Below are positions 36,694 to 46,101 of a stretch of 64,000 nt of DNA, piece after piece (within the stretch, counting starts at the first letter, position 1; the number at the start of each line of letters is the position of its first letter). The translations under genes and the position numbers were made by a program. The DNA is from UBA4459 sp963776205 (lineage in GTDB: Bacteria > Bacteroidota > Bacteroidia > Bacteroidales > F082), in NCBI GenBank assembly GCA_963776205.1, contig CAVZLR010000006.1, positions 62,001 through 126,000 of the forward strand, given 5' to 3'. The notes under the pieces were generated by a model, which did not search any database, was not told the DNA's origin, and worked only from the letters and a program-made list of their open reading frames with translations.

Positions 36694-38847
36694 ATGTCAG
36701 AAAACGAAAAGAAAATCAACGAAACCGCTGACAACGTTGAAAAAGAAGCTCAGGAAACTACAGAAACTCCAGAAGCTAAAGAAGTGGTAGCCGAAAAAGA
36801 AGAAACTGCTGAAGTAGAAGAATCAGAAAAAGAAGCAGTAGTTGAAGAACCGGTAGCAGAAGAAATCAAAGAAGAAAAACCTGAAGAAGAAGTTGAAGAA
36901 CTGTTGCTGAAGAAAGCAGAAGCATGAAGAAGCAGTTGAAGAAGCTGAAGAAGTAGAAGAAGTTGTTGAAGAGAAGGTAGAAGAAGTTGTTGAAGAGAAG
37001 GTAGAAGAAGTTGTTGAAGAGAAACAGAAGAAGTTGTAGCTGAAGAAAAAGCTAGAAGTGAAGAACCAGAAGAATTTAACTGGGATGCACTTGGAAAAAA
37101 ACAAGATGCCTATTCAGCTGAAGAAAGAACTAAACTTGAAGATGTTTACAGCAATACATTAAGTTCAATTATTGAGCATGAAGTTATTGAAGGTACAGTA
37201 GTTGGATTCAGCAGTCGTGAGGTAGTTGTAAATATTGGTTACAAATCTGATGGTGTAATTCCAATGAACGAATTCAGGTACAATCCTGACCTGAAAATTG
37301 GTGATATAGTTGAAATATATGTTGAAAATCAGGAAGATGCAAGTGGTCAGATGATTTTGTCGCATAAAAAAGCCAGGATTCTTAAATCATGGGATCGAAT
37401 TAATGAAGCATTTGAAAAAGATGAAATTATCAATGGTTATGTAAAAAGCCGTACAAAAGGCGGACTTATCGTTGATGTATTTGGAATTGAAGCATTCTTG
37501 CCAGGATCACAAATTGATGTGAAACCCATCCGCGATTATGATATTTATGTGAACAAAACAATGGAATTCAAAGTGGTTAAAATCAACCAGGAATACAAAA
37601 ACGTAGTTGTTTCGCATAAAGCACTGATTGAAGATGAACTTGAGCAACAAAGAGCAGAGATCATTTCCAAACTGGAAAAAGGACAGGTACTGGAAGGAAT
37701 CGTTAAAAACATCACTACTTATGGTGTATTTATTGACCTTGGTGGTGTTGATGGATTTGATCCATATTACCGACCTTTCATGGGGACGTATCAACCATCC
37801 TGAAGAAGTTGTAGAACTCGATCAGAAAATAAAAGTTGTAATCCTTGATTTTGATGATAACAAGAAACGTATTGCTCTTGGTTTAAAACAACTTACACCC
37901 CATCCATGGGATTCATTGGATGAAGAACTGAAAATTGGTGATAAAGTTAAAGGTAAAGTTGTTGTGATTGCTGATTATGGTGCATTTATTGAAATTGCTC
38001 CTGGTGTTGAAGGTTTAATCCACGTATCTGAAATGTCATGGTCACAGCATCTTACGAACTGCTCAGGACTTCCTAAAAGTAGGTGATGAAGTTGAAGCTG
38101 TTATTTTAACACTCGACAGGGAAGAAAGAAGAATGTCACTCGGTATGAAACAACTTATTCCTGATCCATGGACAGATATTCGTGAAAAATATCCAATCAA
38201 TTCAAAACACAAAGCAAAAGTCCGCAACTTTACCAATTTCGGAATTTTTGTTGAAATTGAAGAAGGTGTTGATGGTTTGATCCATATCAGTGATCTTTCA
38301 TGGTCAAAAAAAATCAAACACCCTGCTGAATTTACTAAAATTGGTGAAGATATTGAAGTTGTTGTTCTTGATGTTGACGAGGAAAACCGTCGTTTAAGCT
38401 TAGGCCACAAACAACTGGAAGAAAATCCATGGGATGTATTTGAAACTGTATTTACAGTTGATTCAGAGCACCAGGGAACAGTAATCAACGTGAATGATAA
38501 AGGTGCTGTTGTTTCATTGCCTTATGGTGTTGAAGGATTTGTGCCTTCAAGACATCTTAAAAAAGAAGATGGCTCAACCATTAAAGCTGATGAAACTGCT
38601 GATTTCAAAGTGATTGAATTCTCAAAAGACAATAAGAAGATCATACTTTCACACACCCGTTTGTTTGAAGAAGACCCACGGGAAACAAAAGCTCGTGAAG
38701 CTGATAAAGCAAAAGAAGCATGCTAAAAAAGCGAAGCGTTCTGTGAAGAAAGTAAATGAGAAACTTGAGAAAACCACTTTCGGTGATCTTGATGTACTTG
38801 CTGATCTGAAAACAGATATGGAAAAAGAAGAGAAGGCTAAAAAATAG
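36694..38847 (+). CDS. rpsA: 30S ribosomal protein S1 with acidic N-terminal extension (several frameshifts)
   Basis: Pieces in different frames form one gene of about 717 residues. Six S1 RNA-binding motifs are recognisable from 37171 on (for example GVFIDLGGVDG, GAFIEIAPGVEGLIHVSEMSW and GIFVEIEEGVDGLIHISDLSW). Before them lies a Glu/Val/Lys-rich low-complexity extension of roughly 140 residues, with repeated VEEVVEEK units at 36955-37020. Indels are inferred near 36910, 37020, 37760, 38060 and 38720. S1 delivers mRNA to the 30S subunit; in Bacteroidota, which rarely use Shine-Dalgarno pairing, this matters especially. The acidic extension is genuine in composition, but its exact length is uncertain because of the indels. 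Confidence 0.9.
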
Positions 38848-38872
38848 CACACCTTTTCTTTTGTAATGAAAT

Positions 38873-38908
38873 AAATCCCTGCCTTACGGCGGGGATTTTT
38901 TATTTTTG
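38873..38908 (+). terminator. Terminator downstream of rpsA
   Basis: An 11-bp stem with one G-T pair (38873-38883 with 38888-38898, loop TTAC) is followed by a T-rich tract. The same tract holds TATTTTTG at 38901-38908, a -7-like element that could serve the RNase Z gene 22 bases downstream. Confidence 0.85.
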
Positions 38909-38929
38909 GGAAACCCTAAAATAAATTTG

Positions 38930-39854
38930 ATGTCTGATTTTAAAGTTACTATTCTGGGTAATGGCTCTGCAGTTCCAACGACAACACAGCACCCTTCCAG
39001 CCAAATCGTTAAGCTGGCATGATAAGCAATTAATGATCGACTGTGGTGAGGGTACCCAGATGCAAATGATCAAATATGGCATTAAACACCGCAACCTCGA
39101 TCATATTTTTATCAGTCATCTGCATGGAGATCATTATTTTGGCTTGTTCGGGCTTATTTCTACTTTTCATTTATTTGGCCGCGATACACCTTTGCATCTA
39201 TATGCACCTGCAGAACTGAAAGAGCTTATAGCACATCAGTTACGTATTTCAAATACAACTTTGCGTTTTCCATTGAAATTTTACCCACTGGAAGAGGTCG
39301 GGAGTATACCACTTGTTTGTGCACAAGAATTTTACGGCAACTATTTTTCCATTATTCCACCGGATACCCACATGGGGCATTAAAGTATGCAAAGAAGATA
39401 CTGAGTTACGAATTGATAAAAGTTTTATTGCAAAATTCAAACCCAACTGTTGCGCAGATACTGAAGATTAAGACGGGAGCAGATTTCACATCGGAAAAAG
39501 GAATCGTATTTAAAAATGAAGAGATTACACTTCCGAGAAAACCAAAACTTTCATTTGCCTATTGTTCTGATACGGCCTTCAATGAAAGACCTAATTAAGC
39601 AAGTTGAAAATGTGAATTTACTGTATCATGAAGCCACTTTTGACAATACAATGGAGGAGATGGCCATTGACAAACAGCATTCAACTTCTGAACAGGCAGC
39701 ACGGCTTGCGAAGCAATCAAATGTGGGTAGATTATTATTGGGACATTTTTCAGCCCGATTTGAAAATTTGTCCGCACTTTTAGCGCAGGCTCAATCAATA
39801 TTTCCAAAAACGTTGTTGAGTGAAGAAGGAAAATCCTATGAAATCGGGAGCTAA
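38930..39854 (+). CDS. rnz: Ribonuclease Z (tRNA 3' endonuclease), frameshifted
   Basis: The start ATG at 38930 gives MSDFKVTILGNGSAVPT, the normal opening of bacterial RNase Z. Indels near 39010, 39375 and 39590 split the frame; corrected, the length is about 307 residues. The metallo-beta-lactamase motif SHLHGDHYFGL, the aspartate in YCSDTAF, the HEATF segment and the final GHFSARF provide the zinc ligands. The enzyme cleaves the 3' trailer of tRNA precursors. The gene follows rpsA after a terminator and may have its own promoter inside the terminator's T-tract. Confidence 0.9.
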
Positions 39855-39930
39855 AATCGTGATTTTATTCAAAAATAATAGAAGGGTTGATGGCTATAAG
39901 ATGCTTGCAGTCAGCATGTTAGACGTAAAA

Positions 39931-39996
39931 TAAAAAACCCACCCTTTGCCAAGTGGTCGTGAGGGTGGGCCCAATTATGAAAAACAAACAAAACAA
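39931..39996 (-). ncRNA. Candidate small RNA of about 65 nt, with terminator
   Basis: A minus-strand promoter ends at 40003, so transcription would begin near 39996. It would run through a U-rich 5' part to a hairpin (CCCACCCT/AGGGTGGG, 39938-39945 with 39962-39969, 8 perfect pairs) followed by six T residues. No reading frame fits between promoter and terminator. The nearest minus-strand gene, the sulfatase, ends 200 bases upstream. The transcript is therefore predicted as a stand-alone small RNA. Its targets are unknown, and I cannot tell whether it belongs to a described Rfam family. Confidence 0.5.
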
Positions 39997-40002
39997 GCGA
40001 TG

Positions 40003-40033
40003 CAAATATAAGTAAAGGATTGATATATGTCAA
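40003..40033 (-). promoter_or_regulatory. Promoter of the 39.9-kb small RNA, with Fnr-like palindrome
   Basis: On the minus strand TTGACA (40033-40028), a 17-bp spacer and TATATTTG (40010-40003) form a textbook Bacteroidota promoter. The -33 box lies inside the palindrome-like TTGATATATGTCAA (40020-40033), one base from the Fnr consensus TTGAT-N4-ATCAA. The same geometry recurs at 41877, 45901, 50708 and 53189. Confidence 0.6.
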
Positions 40034-40168
40034 GGTTTTTTTAGATAAAATAAGCCAATTCTTCAAATTCAAAAGATGTTAAAATTGTAAGAAGCTGATA
40101 AATAGGGGAGTAAGTAAGAGTGTTGTTAATAAGTTTTTTTAATAATAATTTGGAAAGCTGTCTTAAAT

Positions 40169-41777
40169 TTACTGGTCAAAATAAATGGACTTTCCATCCT
40201 TATTGCTATAAAAATAGATCATCGATGGCCAAAGAGGATGGCTGTTTTTATCGGACCAACTCTTATGATACTCTGACAAATCATTTGTAAGCTTGTTATT
40301 TGATGCGCTTATATCATTCTCTTCATAAGGATCATCAACCAGATGATAAAGTAGCGTGTCATGTGAATCTTCATTGAGTATAAATTTCCATTCATTTGAT
40401 CGTAATGCTTTGCTAAAACCCCGTTGCCAGAATAAATACTGATGAGGATAACCAGTGGTTGAATCCAATATAAAAGGTATCAGGTCGATCCCATCAATTG
40501 GTTTTTCAGGCATGATCCTTGCTTCAGCAGCAGCTACAGAGGTGGCAAAAACATCAAGAGAACTAACCATAGGATCGTATCTGATGCCCCCAGGCAAGCG
40601 CTTCTTCCATTTGATGATCATCGGAACTTTAAGCCCTCCTTCAAAGTCTGTGGTTTTACCCCCAAAATAGGGGCCATTATCTGTAGTGAGATTATATTCT
40701 GCACCACCATTGTCACTTAAAAAGAAAATCAGCGTATTTTCTTCTAATCCATTTTCTTGCAAGTGTTCAAGCAGTCGTCCAATGGCATCATCCAGGCTAT
40801 TGATCATGGCTACATGAACCCGACGTACCGGGTCTTTAATATTCATATGTTTATTTACATAGTAATCGGGTGCCTGTAGCGGTGTATGAGGCGCATTGTA
40901 AGAAGCCCATAAAAAGAAGGGTTCTGAGTTATGGCTATTTATAAAATCTATGGATTCTTCCGTGATTCGATCCGTCAGGTAGGCATCGTCTTCTATTTCT
41001 ATACAGTTTCTGTAAATGGCATGCGCCCCGTTTCGCTGTCCTTCCCAAATAAATTGATCCGTCCAGTCATCTTCAATCTTCTGATCAACAATGCCCGGTG
41101 AGTTTTCAGGAGCATATAAGGAGTGGCTTGCCATAAATCCATATTGCTCGTCAAAACCAAATGCGCAAGGATTATTTGAATCAGAACTCCCCAAATGCCA
41201 TTTTCCAACCAACCCGGTTTTATAACCATACTTTTTTAACAATTCAGCCAAACTGATTTCTGTTGGAGGCAAACCTTGTTTTTCGATCGCATCTTCATCG
41301 GGAACTGCCGCCATCCATTTGGCAATCCAGGGATAACTATTCATGAAATATTTAAATCCTAAATATTCTAAGCTATTTTTCAGGTAACGATCATGCATTT
41401 GAAAGTGAAAACCATATCGTTGCTGATAGCGACCTGTAAAGATAGCTGCTCTCGATGGACTGCAGATAGGGGAAGTAACATAGGCGTTTTCGAAAATAAC
41501 ACCTTCAGCACCAAGTTTCTCAATGTTAGGAGTTTCAACCATTCCTTCCTTGTAAATTGAAACATCAGCAACACTCAGATCATCAGCTGTAATTAGTAAA
41601 ATATTAGGACGATCCTTTCTTAAGATATTCAGGTTTTTCATTCAGAAATTCCTTTTTCTTTAGGATCGCCTCTTCGTTAAACTCAATCGCAAATTTTGAT
41701 GATTTTAATGGCCAAAAAAGACAAACCAGAAGTACAATAAATACTATAGATACAAGTAAATAGATTTTATTTTTCAT
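40169..41777 (-). CDS. Membrane-anchored or secreted sulfatase (one frameshift)
   Basis: The main frame starts at 41641, but an upstream frame from ATG 41777 encodes a hydrophobic anchor (IYLLVSIVFIVLLVCLFW) and runs into NEKPEYLKK, which joins DRPNILLITADD if one base near 41612 is removed. Corrected, the length is about 535 residues. The enzyme has the metal-binding DD of ITADDLS, the formylglycine motif CSPSRAAIFTGR of Cys-type sulfatases, GKWHLG, and NAPHTPLQ. It would hydrolyse sulfate esters, probably on sulfated polysaccharides, after maturation by an anaerobic or aerobic sulfatase-maturing enzyme not present here. Confidence 0.88.
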
Positions 41778-41876
41778 GGATTTGTGGTTCGGAATATTGA
41801 AGTTGGCAAATATAAAAACTTTGCTAAATGACCAAATAGTATTGATGGCCGAGTTTGTAAGTTTTCTGTTATTTGC

Positions 41877-41907
41877 TTGACTTTAAAGTGAATAATGCGT
41901 ATCTTTT
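41877..41907 (+). promoter_or_regulatory. Promoter of the T9SS metalloprotease gene
   Basis: TTGACT (41877-41882), a 17-bp spacer and TATCTTTT (41900-41907) precede the ATG at 41945 by 37 bases. The geometry equals that of four other promoters nearby. Here the -33 region lacks the TTGAC-N4-RTCAA palindrome. The leader ends CTAATAATACTGCCATG, sharing CTGCCATG with the other leaders. Confidence 0.55.
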
Positions 41908-41944
41908 GGGCACTATTTTGACATTTCTCACTAATAATACTGCC

Positions 41945-43366
41945 ATGAAAAAAGTTGTTACAAATTCAATTTATTTTATTAAAAAGCACACTGCAATAAT
42001 ATTTCTACTGATTGGCGCTAGCTTTTATCTTCTCAGCCAGTCAAATGGTGTGAGGTTAGGTTCTGATCGAGATGTAATTCCGGGTTATAAGGGTTGGGCA
42101 GGGGATCCTGACACCATAACCATACATATTGACGACTCTTCTTATTCTGATGCTGAAAAAGATTCTATAAGGACGGCCATAAGCAGATGGAATGATGCTG
42201 GCAGTGTCCCAAAAATAAAAGAAGTAGATGACCCCCCGGCGAATGTAACCGTTGTAGAAAGTGATACGTTGTCAGATGGAATAGCTGGAATGTATAAATG
42301 GAGTACAGATGGTAACGGAGATGTTACCGGAGGTACTATTTACGTAAATGATGATACTTCACCGCTTAGTCTGAAAGAAGTAGTTACCCATGAATTAGGC
42401 CATGCTATTGGTCTGGATGATGTAACTGCTGCAGCAAACCCTACCGATGTTATGAAAGGATCAGATACTACAAACGGTTCTGATGGGAATTTGTCAGCAC
42501 ATGACAGTACGGAGTTAGCTGCAGCAAGTGCTGCTGCCGTAGCAGTAGAGACGGATAAAAAAATTGCAATGAATCCTATGGCAATCTTGCCTGGAGAATT
42601 TGCTATGCTTGATTTTGATCTTGGCCAGGTATTCCCACCAGATGTTATTAACCAAACGGGAGTCTTTGTTTCTCCTATTGGCGATCCTTATTTGTTTGTT
42701 GAAACTGCTTTTATTGAAGAAAATTTGTTGAAAGTAGGGGTCTTCTCAGATCCTATGCATGGATCAGGCAGATTGTATTTGTCAGTTGAATTACTATTCC
42801 CCGAACCTTACGAACCAATGCATTTCTGGGGAACACATTTCATTCATATATTTCCAGCTGAACCTGTTACTTTCGAATGCCCATTTTCATTTAATGAAGA
42901 TGATGGATTGGTTCACATAGACTGGGTTGAGCAATGTACATATCCCTTAGAATATCCGCTACGTGCAGAATTGGTTGTGGATGGAACGACACATTATCAG
43001 CAAAGAGGTGGTGGAAACTACACACTTATGCTAGAGCCAGGGCCACATGTTATTGAATTATATGTTGATGATTACCAGATCAACAGTGCATATTACGTTC
43101 AGGATATTCTTGTGACCGGAGTTCCGGAGGTGGGAAAGATGGTGGATTATGTTGTTTATCCCAATCCATTTACACAAGTCTGTAAGTTTGAATGTCCTGA
43201 TGAAACCCGCATTGCTATTTACGATATATCGGGAAATATAGTGGGTGAGATACAAGAAGGAATAAAGCATTGGAAACCTTCACCTAATTTACCATTTGGA
43301 ATATATTTCATTCAATTTAAGCATGCGAATCAAACGAAGACTATAAAAGTTATTTACAAGAATTAG
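41945..43366 (+). CDS. T9SS-secreted matrixin-like zinc metalloprotease
   Basis: The frame is open from 41873, but ATG 41945 (MKKVVTNSIYFIKKH) is the natural start and follows the shared CTGCC leader; length is 473 residues. After the signal anchor comes a metzincin domain with the zinc motif HELGHAIGLDD (third ligand Asp instead of His) and a Met-turn in DVMKGSD. A beta-rich middle and a T9SS type A sorting domain (YVVYPNPFTQVCKF) complete it. It probably degrades extracellular proteins. The upstream promoter belongs to the shared set in this region, and a strong terminator follows. Confidence 0.85.
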   Translation: MKKVVTNSIYFIKKHTAIIFLLIGASFYLLSQSNGVRLGSDRDVIPGYKGWAGDPDTITIHIDDSSYSDAEKDSIRTAISRWNDAGSVPKIKEVDDPPANVTVVESDTLSDGIAGMYKWSTDGNGDVTGGTIYVNDDTSPLSLKEVVTHELGHAIGLDDVTAAANPTDVMKGSDTTNGSDGNLSAHDSTELAAASAAAVAVETDKKIAMNPMAILPGEFAMLDFDLGQVFPPDVINQTGVFVSPIGDPYLFVETAFIEENLLKVGVFSDPMHGSGRLYLSVELLFPEPYEPMHFWGTHFIHIFPAEPVTFECPFSFNEDDGLVHIDWVEQCTYPLEYPLRAELVVDGTTHYQQRGGGNYTLMLEPGPHVIELYVDDYQINSAYYVQDILVTGVPEVGKMVDYVVYPNPFTQVCKFECPDETRIAIYDISGNIVGEIQEGIKHWKPSPNLPFGIYFIQFKHANQTKTIKVIYKN

Positions 43367-43374
43367 GATTAGAT

Positions 43375-43403
43375 AGAGCCTCTGATCAGAGGCTCTTTTT
43401 TTT
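43375..43403 (+). terminator. Perfect-palindrome terminator after the metalloprotease
   Basis: A 22-bp perfect palindrome (43375-43396, AGAGCC...GGCTCT with GATC at the centre) is followed by seven T residues. It starts 8 bases after the stop codon. Confidence 0.92.
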
Positions 43404-43406
43404 ACT

Positions 43407-43849
43407 TTAATTATTCACTACTTTTTTAATCTTCTTCCACAATCCTGAGCCGATCATTTCATCAGCTTTGGCGATTATTCCTTTTATCAGTAATAGTACT
43501 TCACCGTCGCCCGACCCAATACTTTTGAACGATTTCCGGAGAAACGTTATTGATTATTCCGTTTAGTACAAAGGCTGATAAAGCCAGGTCATCAAGGTAT
43601 CCTATAGGGCCTAAGAAATGCTTCAGGCAATAAGTCAATGGGTGAAATAAAATATGCTATGGCCAGAATCAGTTTAGCTTTTTCGTGGCTGGGTACATCA
43701 TCGTCGGTTGCTAATTTGATCAGCATATAAAAGAAATCAGGCACCAGTAGAAGGTAATCAGCCCATTTATTTTCCCTTCCGGTTTTTGTATCAAGCCAGT
43801 TTACAATTTTCAGCCTTAATTTTTCGTAAAAATCCAGTTCTTTATCCAT
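43407..43849 (-). CDS. YkvA-type DUF1232 protein (two frameshifts)
   Basis: The intact N-terminal piece (MDKELDFYEKLRLK to ISPIDLLPEAFL) matches DUF1232/YkvA, a short membrane-associated domain with the motif ISPIDLLPE. An indel near 43610 and another near 43515 separate it from GYLDDLALSAFVLNGIINN and from the C-terminal GDGEVLLLIKGIIAKADEMIGSGLWKKIKKV, after which TAA ends the gene at 43407. Corrected length is about 147 residues. Its function is unknown. It follows a small membrane protein gene by 4 bases, so both are one operon. Confidence 0.78.
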
Positions 43850-43853
43850 TTCT

Positions 43854-44179
43854 TTATTTTAATATCCGTAAATTTTTGAAACCATAAATAATAAGGGCGC
43901 CGGCAATGATAATTAAAACAAATTTGCCGATAGTGGCCAGCATCAGGTTCTCAACAATATCGTTCATGGTGATAAACGCACCTGATTGGCCCAGAATGAT
44001 CACTACTGCTAAAGAAGCACCGGTGATGATATAAATGATACCACGAATACTTTCAGCAAATTTCACCAATGCTGATTTCGAAGGTTCAGCCGTTTGTTTA
44101 TCCGCTTTTATCTCCTTCTTTTTGAGCTTCTGTTCCGCCTTTATCCGTTTTTTTTCTTCTTTTTCGATGTCGTTGCCAT
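43854..44179 (-). CDS. Small two-helix membrane protein with lysine-rich N-terminus (one frameshift)
   Basis: The ATG at 44179 starts MATTSKKKKK, and one base error in the T-run near 44148-44155 separates it from RIKAEQKLKKKEIKADKQT and the membrane part. Corrected, the protein is about 108 residues, with a charged coiled-coil start and two membrane helices (GIIYIITGASLAVVIILG and FVLIIIAGALIIYGF). I recognise no family. It is coupled to the DUF1232 gene and follows the MATE transporter's stop by about 37 bases in the opposite genomic order, so it may have its own promoter. Confidence 0.65.
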
Positions 44180-44215
44180 TTGATTCCAGACAAATTTAAT
44201 CAATTCATAAGTATC

Positions 44216-45533
44216 TTAAACCTCGCGTGATTTCCATTTACCTCTTTTGAACAAAAAGAAACTGATAAGCGTTAAAGATGATTCAGCTGTTATTATGGCA
44301 ATACAAGCCCCAACAAGCCCCATATCAAAAACAATGGCTAACATATAGGCGAGAGGTATTTCCAATCAGCCAAAACGCAAAAAAGTTAATCCATGTGGGC
44401 GTAATGGTATCTCCGCTACCGTTAAATCCCTGGATAAGAACCATCCCCAAACCATACACTATAAATCCATAGCTGATAATGCGTAGGCATTCAACCCCGA
44501 AAGCAATAACTTGCGGATCGTCTATAAAAATCTTTATCCAGAATTCAGGAACTGCTATTAATATCAAACTAAGCAAACCCATAAATATCATATTGGCATA
44601 ACCTGTTACCCAAACAGATTTCTCTGCGCGATCCGGGCTTTTAGCGCCTAAGTTCTGGCCAACAAGTGTTGATGCAGCATTGCTCAGGCCCCATGCCGGG
44701 AGTAATGCAAAAATGATGATGCGAATTGCGATGGTGTAGCCGGCCAAAGCATCAGGACCTGAGACTGAAATGATCCTGACAAGAAATATCCAGCTGGATG
44801 TAGCGATTAGGTTCTGTAATATACCTCCTCCGGAAATCTTGAGTAGTTTTAGCATAATCCCTGCTCTGATCCGGATACTATCCAGGTAAAGCTTAATCCG
44901 GTGTTTGCCCCTGAAAAGGATATATAGTTGGTACAATACAGCGATTCCCCTTCCTGTTGTTGTAGCTATGGCTGCACCCATTAAGCCTAGTTCTGGAAAT
45001 GGCCCGATCCCGAAAATGAGCAATGGGTCAAGGATAAGGTTGATGATATTGGCAATCCACATAACCCGCATGGATAATGCAGCATCCCCAGAGCTTCGCA
45101 GCACAGCATTGTTTATGAATAATAGCATGATCACCATATTGCCACCAAACATAATGGCAGGGTACCAGTATCCATTCTCAATCATCAGGTCAGTAGCACC
45201 CATTAAATTGAGGAAGTCTTTTGCAAAAAAGAAACCGGGTATTCCGATTAATAGTGAAATGATAATCCCAATGGCAATGGCTTGAAAAGCGACCATTCCG
45301 GCTTCTTTACTTTTCTTTTCCCCGATGCGTCGCGAAACGAGGGCCGTGGTTGCCATACCAAGCCCAACACCAAGTGCGTAAACAATGGACATGGCTGACT
45401 CAGTTAATCCTACTACAGCGACAGCATCAGCACCCAACTTTGATACAAAGAAAATATCAACAACTGCGAATACGGATTCCATTACCATTTCCAGTACCAT
45501 GGGTACGGCTAATAGAAAAATAGATTTACCCAA
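44216..45533 (-). CDS. MATE family efflux transporter (one frameshift)
   Basis: The protein has twelve membrane helices in two homologous halves, with the MATE family features MGAAIATTTGRGIAVLYQ and NAASTLVGQNLGAK. An indel near 44357 moves the frame for the last part (LAYMLAIVFDMGLVGACIAIITAESS, ending KWKSREV). Corrected, about 440 residues. The first readable start is TTG 45533, but the same frame continues upstream (ERDFTETP before LGKS) to about 45590 without an ATG, so the true start may be lost to an error. The transporter expels cationic drugs or metabolites using Na+ or H+. Confidence 0.88.
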
Positions 45534-45600
45534 TGGTGTTTCTGTAAAATCCCTTTCGGTGCCGGCAGATGGATTCTTTAATATCAGACCAGATGTCTGA

Positions 45601-45900
45601 AAAGTGAATGTATTTTAATTTAAAAGATAATGAATTGATAAAATTTTTTAACGACATGACGAAGTAAAATTAAATAGGAAATAAAAATTGAATAACCAGA
45701 ACGGTCTAAAATCCTTAGCAGGAAAAACAGACCGGCGCAATAGATGTCATCAATGTTGTCATGTTCGGCGGTATTTAGTTAATAGTGCAAATGTAATTCA
45801 AAAAAATTAAATAATTTTTCAGAACGTTTATTTCATGTTGTCAGAATTAAAATTTGTTATAAATTAAATAACAGTTAAACAAGTAGATACGTAATTCTGT
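45601..45900. other. Noncoding spacer between MATE gene and leader
   Basis: This AT-rich stretch holds no reading frame I can support and no repeat, terminator or RNA gene. The promoter region of the 46102 gene begins at its right end. Confidence 0.6.
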
Positions 45901-45931
45901 TTGACATTTGTCAGTTATTATATTATCTTTA
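45901..45931 (+). promoter_or_regulatory. Promoter of the 46.1-kb T9SS gene, with palindrome at -33
   Basis: TTGACA (45901-45906), a 17-bp spacer and TATCTTTA (45924-45931) form a Bacteroidota promoter. TTGACATTTGTCAG at 45901-45914 is a TTGAC-N4-GTCAA type palindrome covering the -33 box. The predicted leader to the ATG at 46102 is about 160 nt. Confidence 0.6.
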
Positions 45932-45937
45932 TCACTT

Positions 45938-46101
45938 CTTGCTAAAAAAACTAATTAACTAAAAGCTCACTGCCATGATACTTCATCGCACTATTCCACC
46001 ATTTTTACTAAATGGCAGAAAACTACCTTGTGAGAAAATCATTTTCAATTTAATTTTATTCGGTCTATTTAGTTTGCATTGAATACTAAAAAAACACTAC
46101 A
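45938..46101 (+). promoter_or_regulatory. Long structured 5' leader with short upstream ORF
   Basis: The leader carries CTAATTAACTAA and CTGCCATGATACT, both shared with the leader at 50745. An inverted repeat CTGCCAT/ATGGCAG (45970-45976 with 46012-46018) is flanked by CTCAC and GTGAG. A short open frame (45975-46082, 35 residues, starting MILHRTIPPF, hydrophobic end) lies inside it and stops 19 bases before the main ATG. Translation of it is unproven. Confidence 0.45.

Noticed and set aside
36823..37104. Minus-strand open frame of 93 codons rich in Phe and Ser
   Set aside because: It is the antisense shadow of the Glu-rich coding repeat of rpsA (GAA repeats read as TTC).
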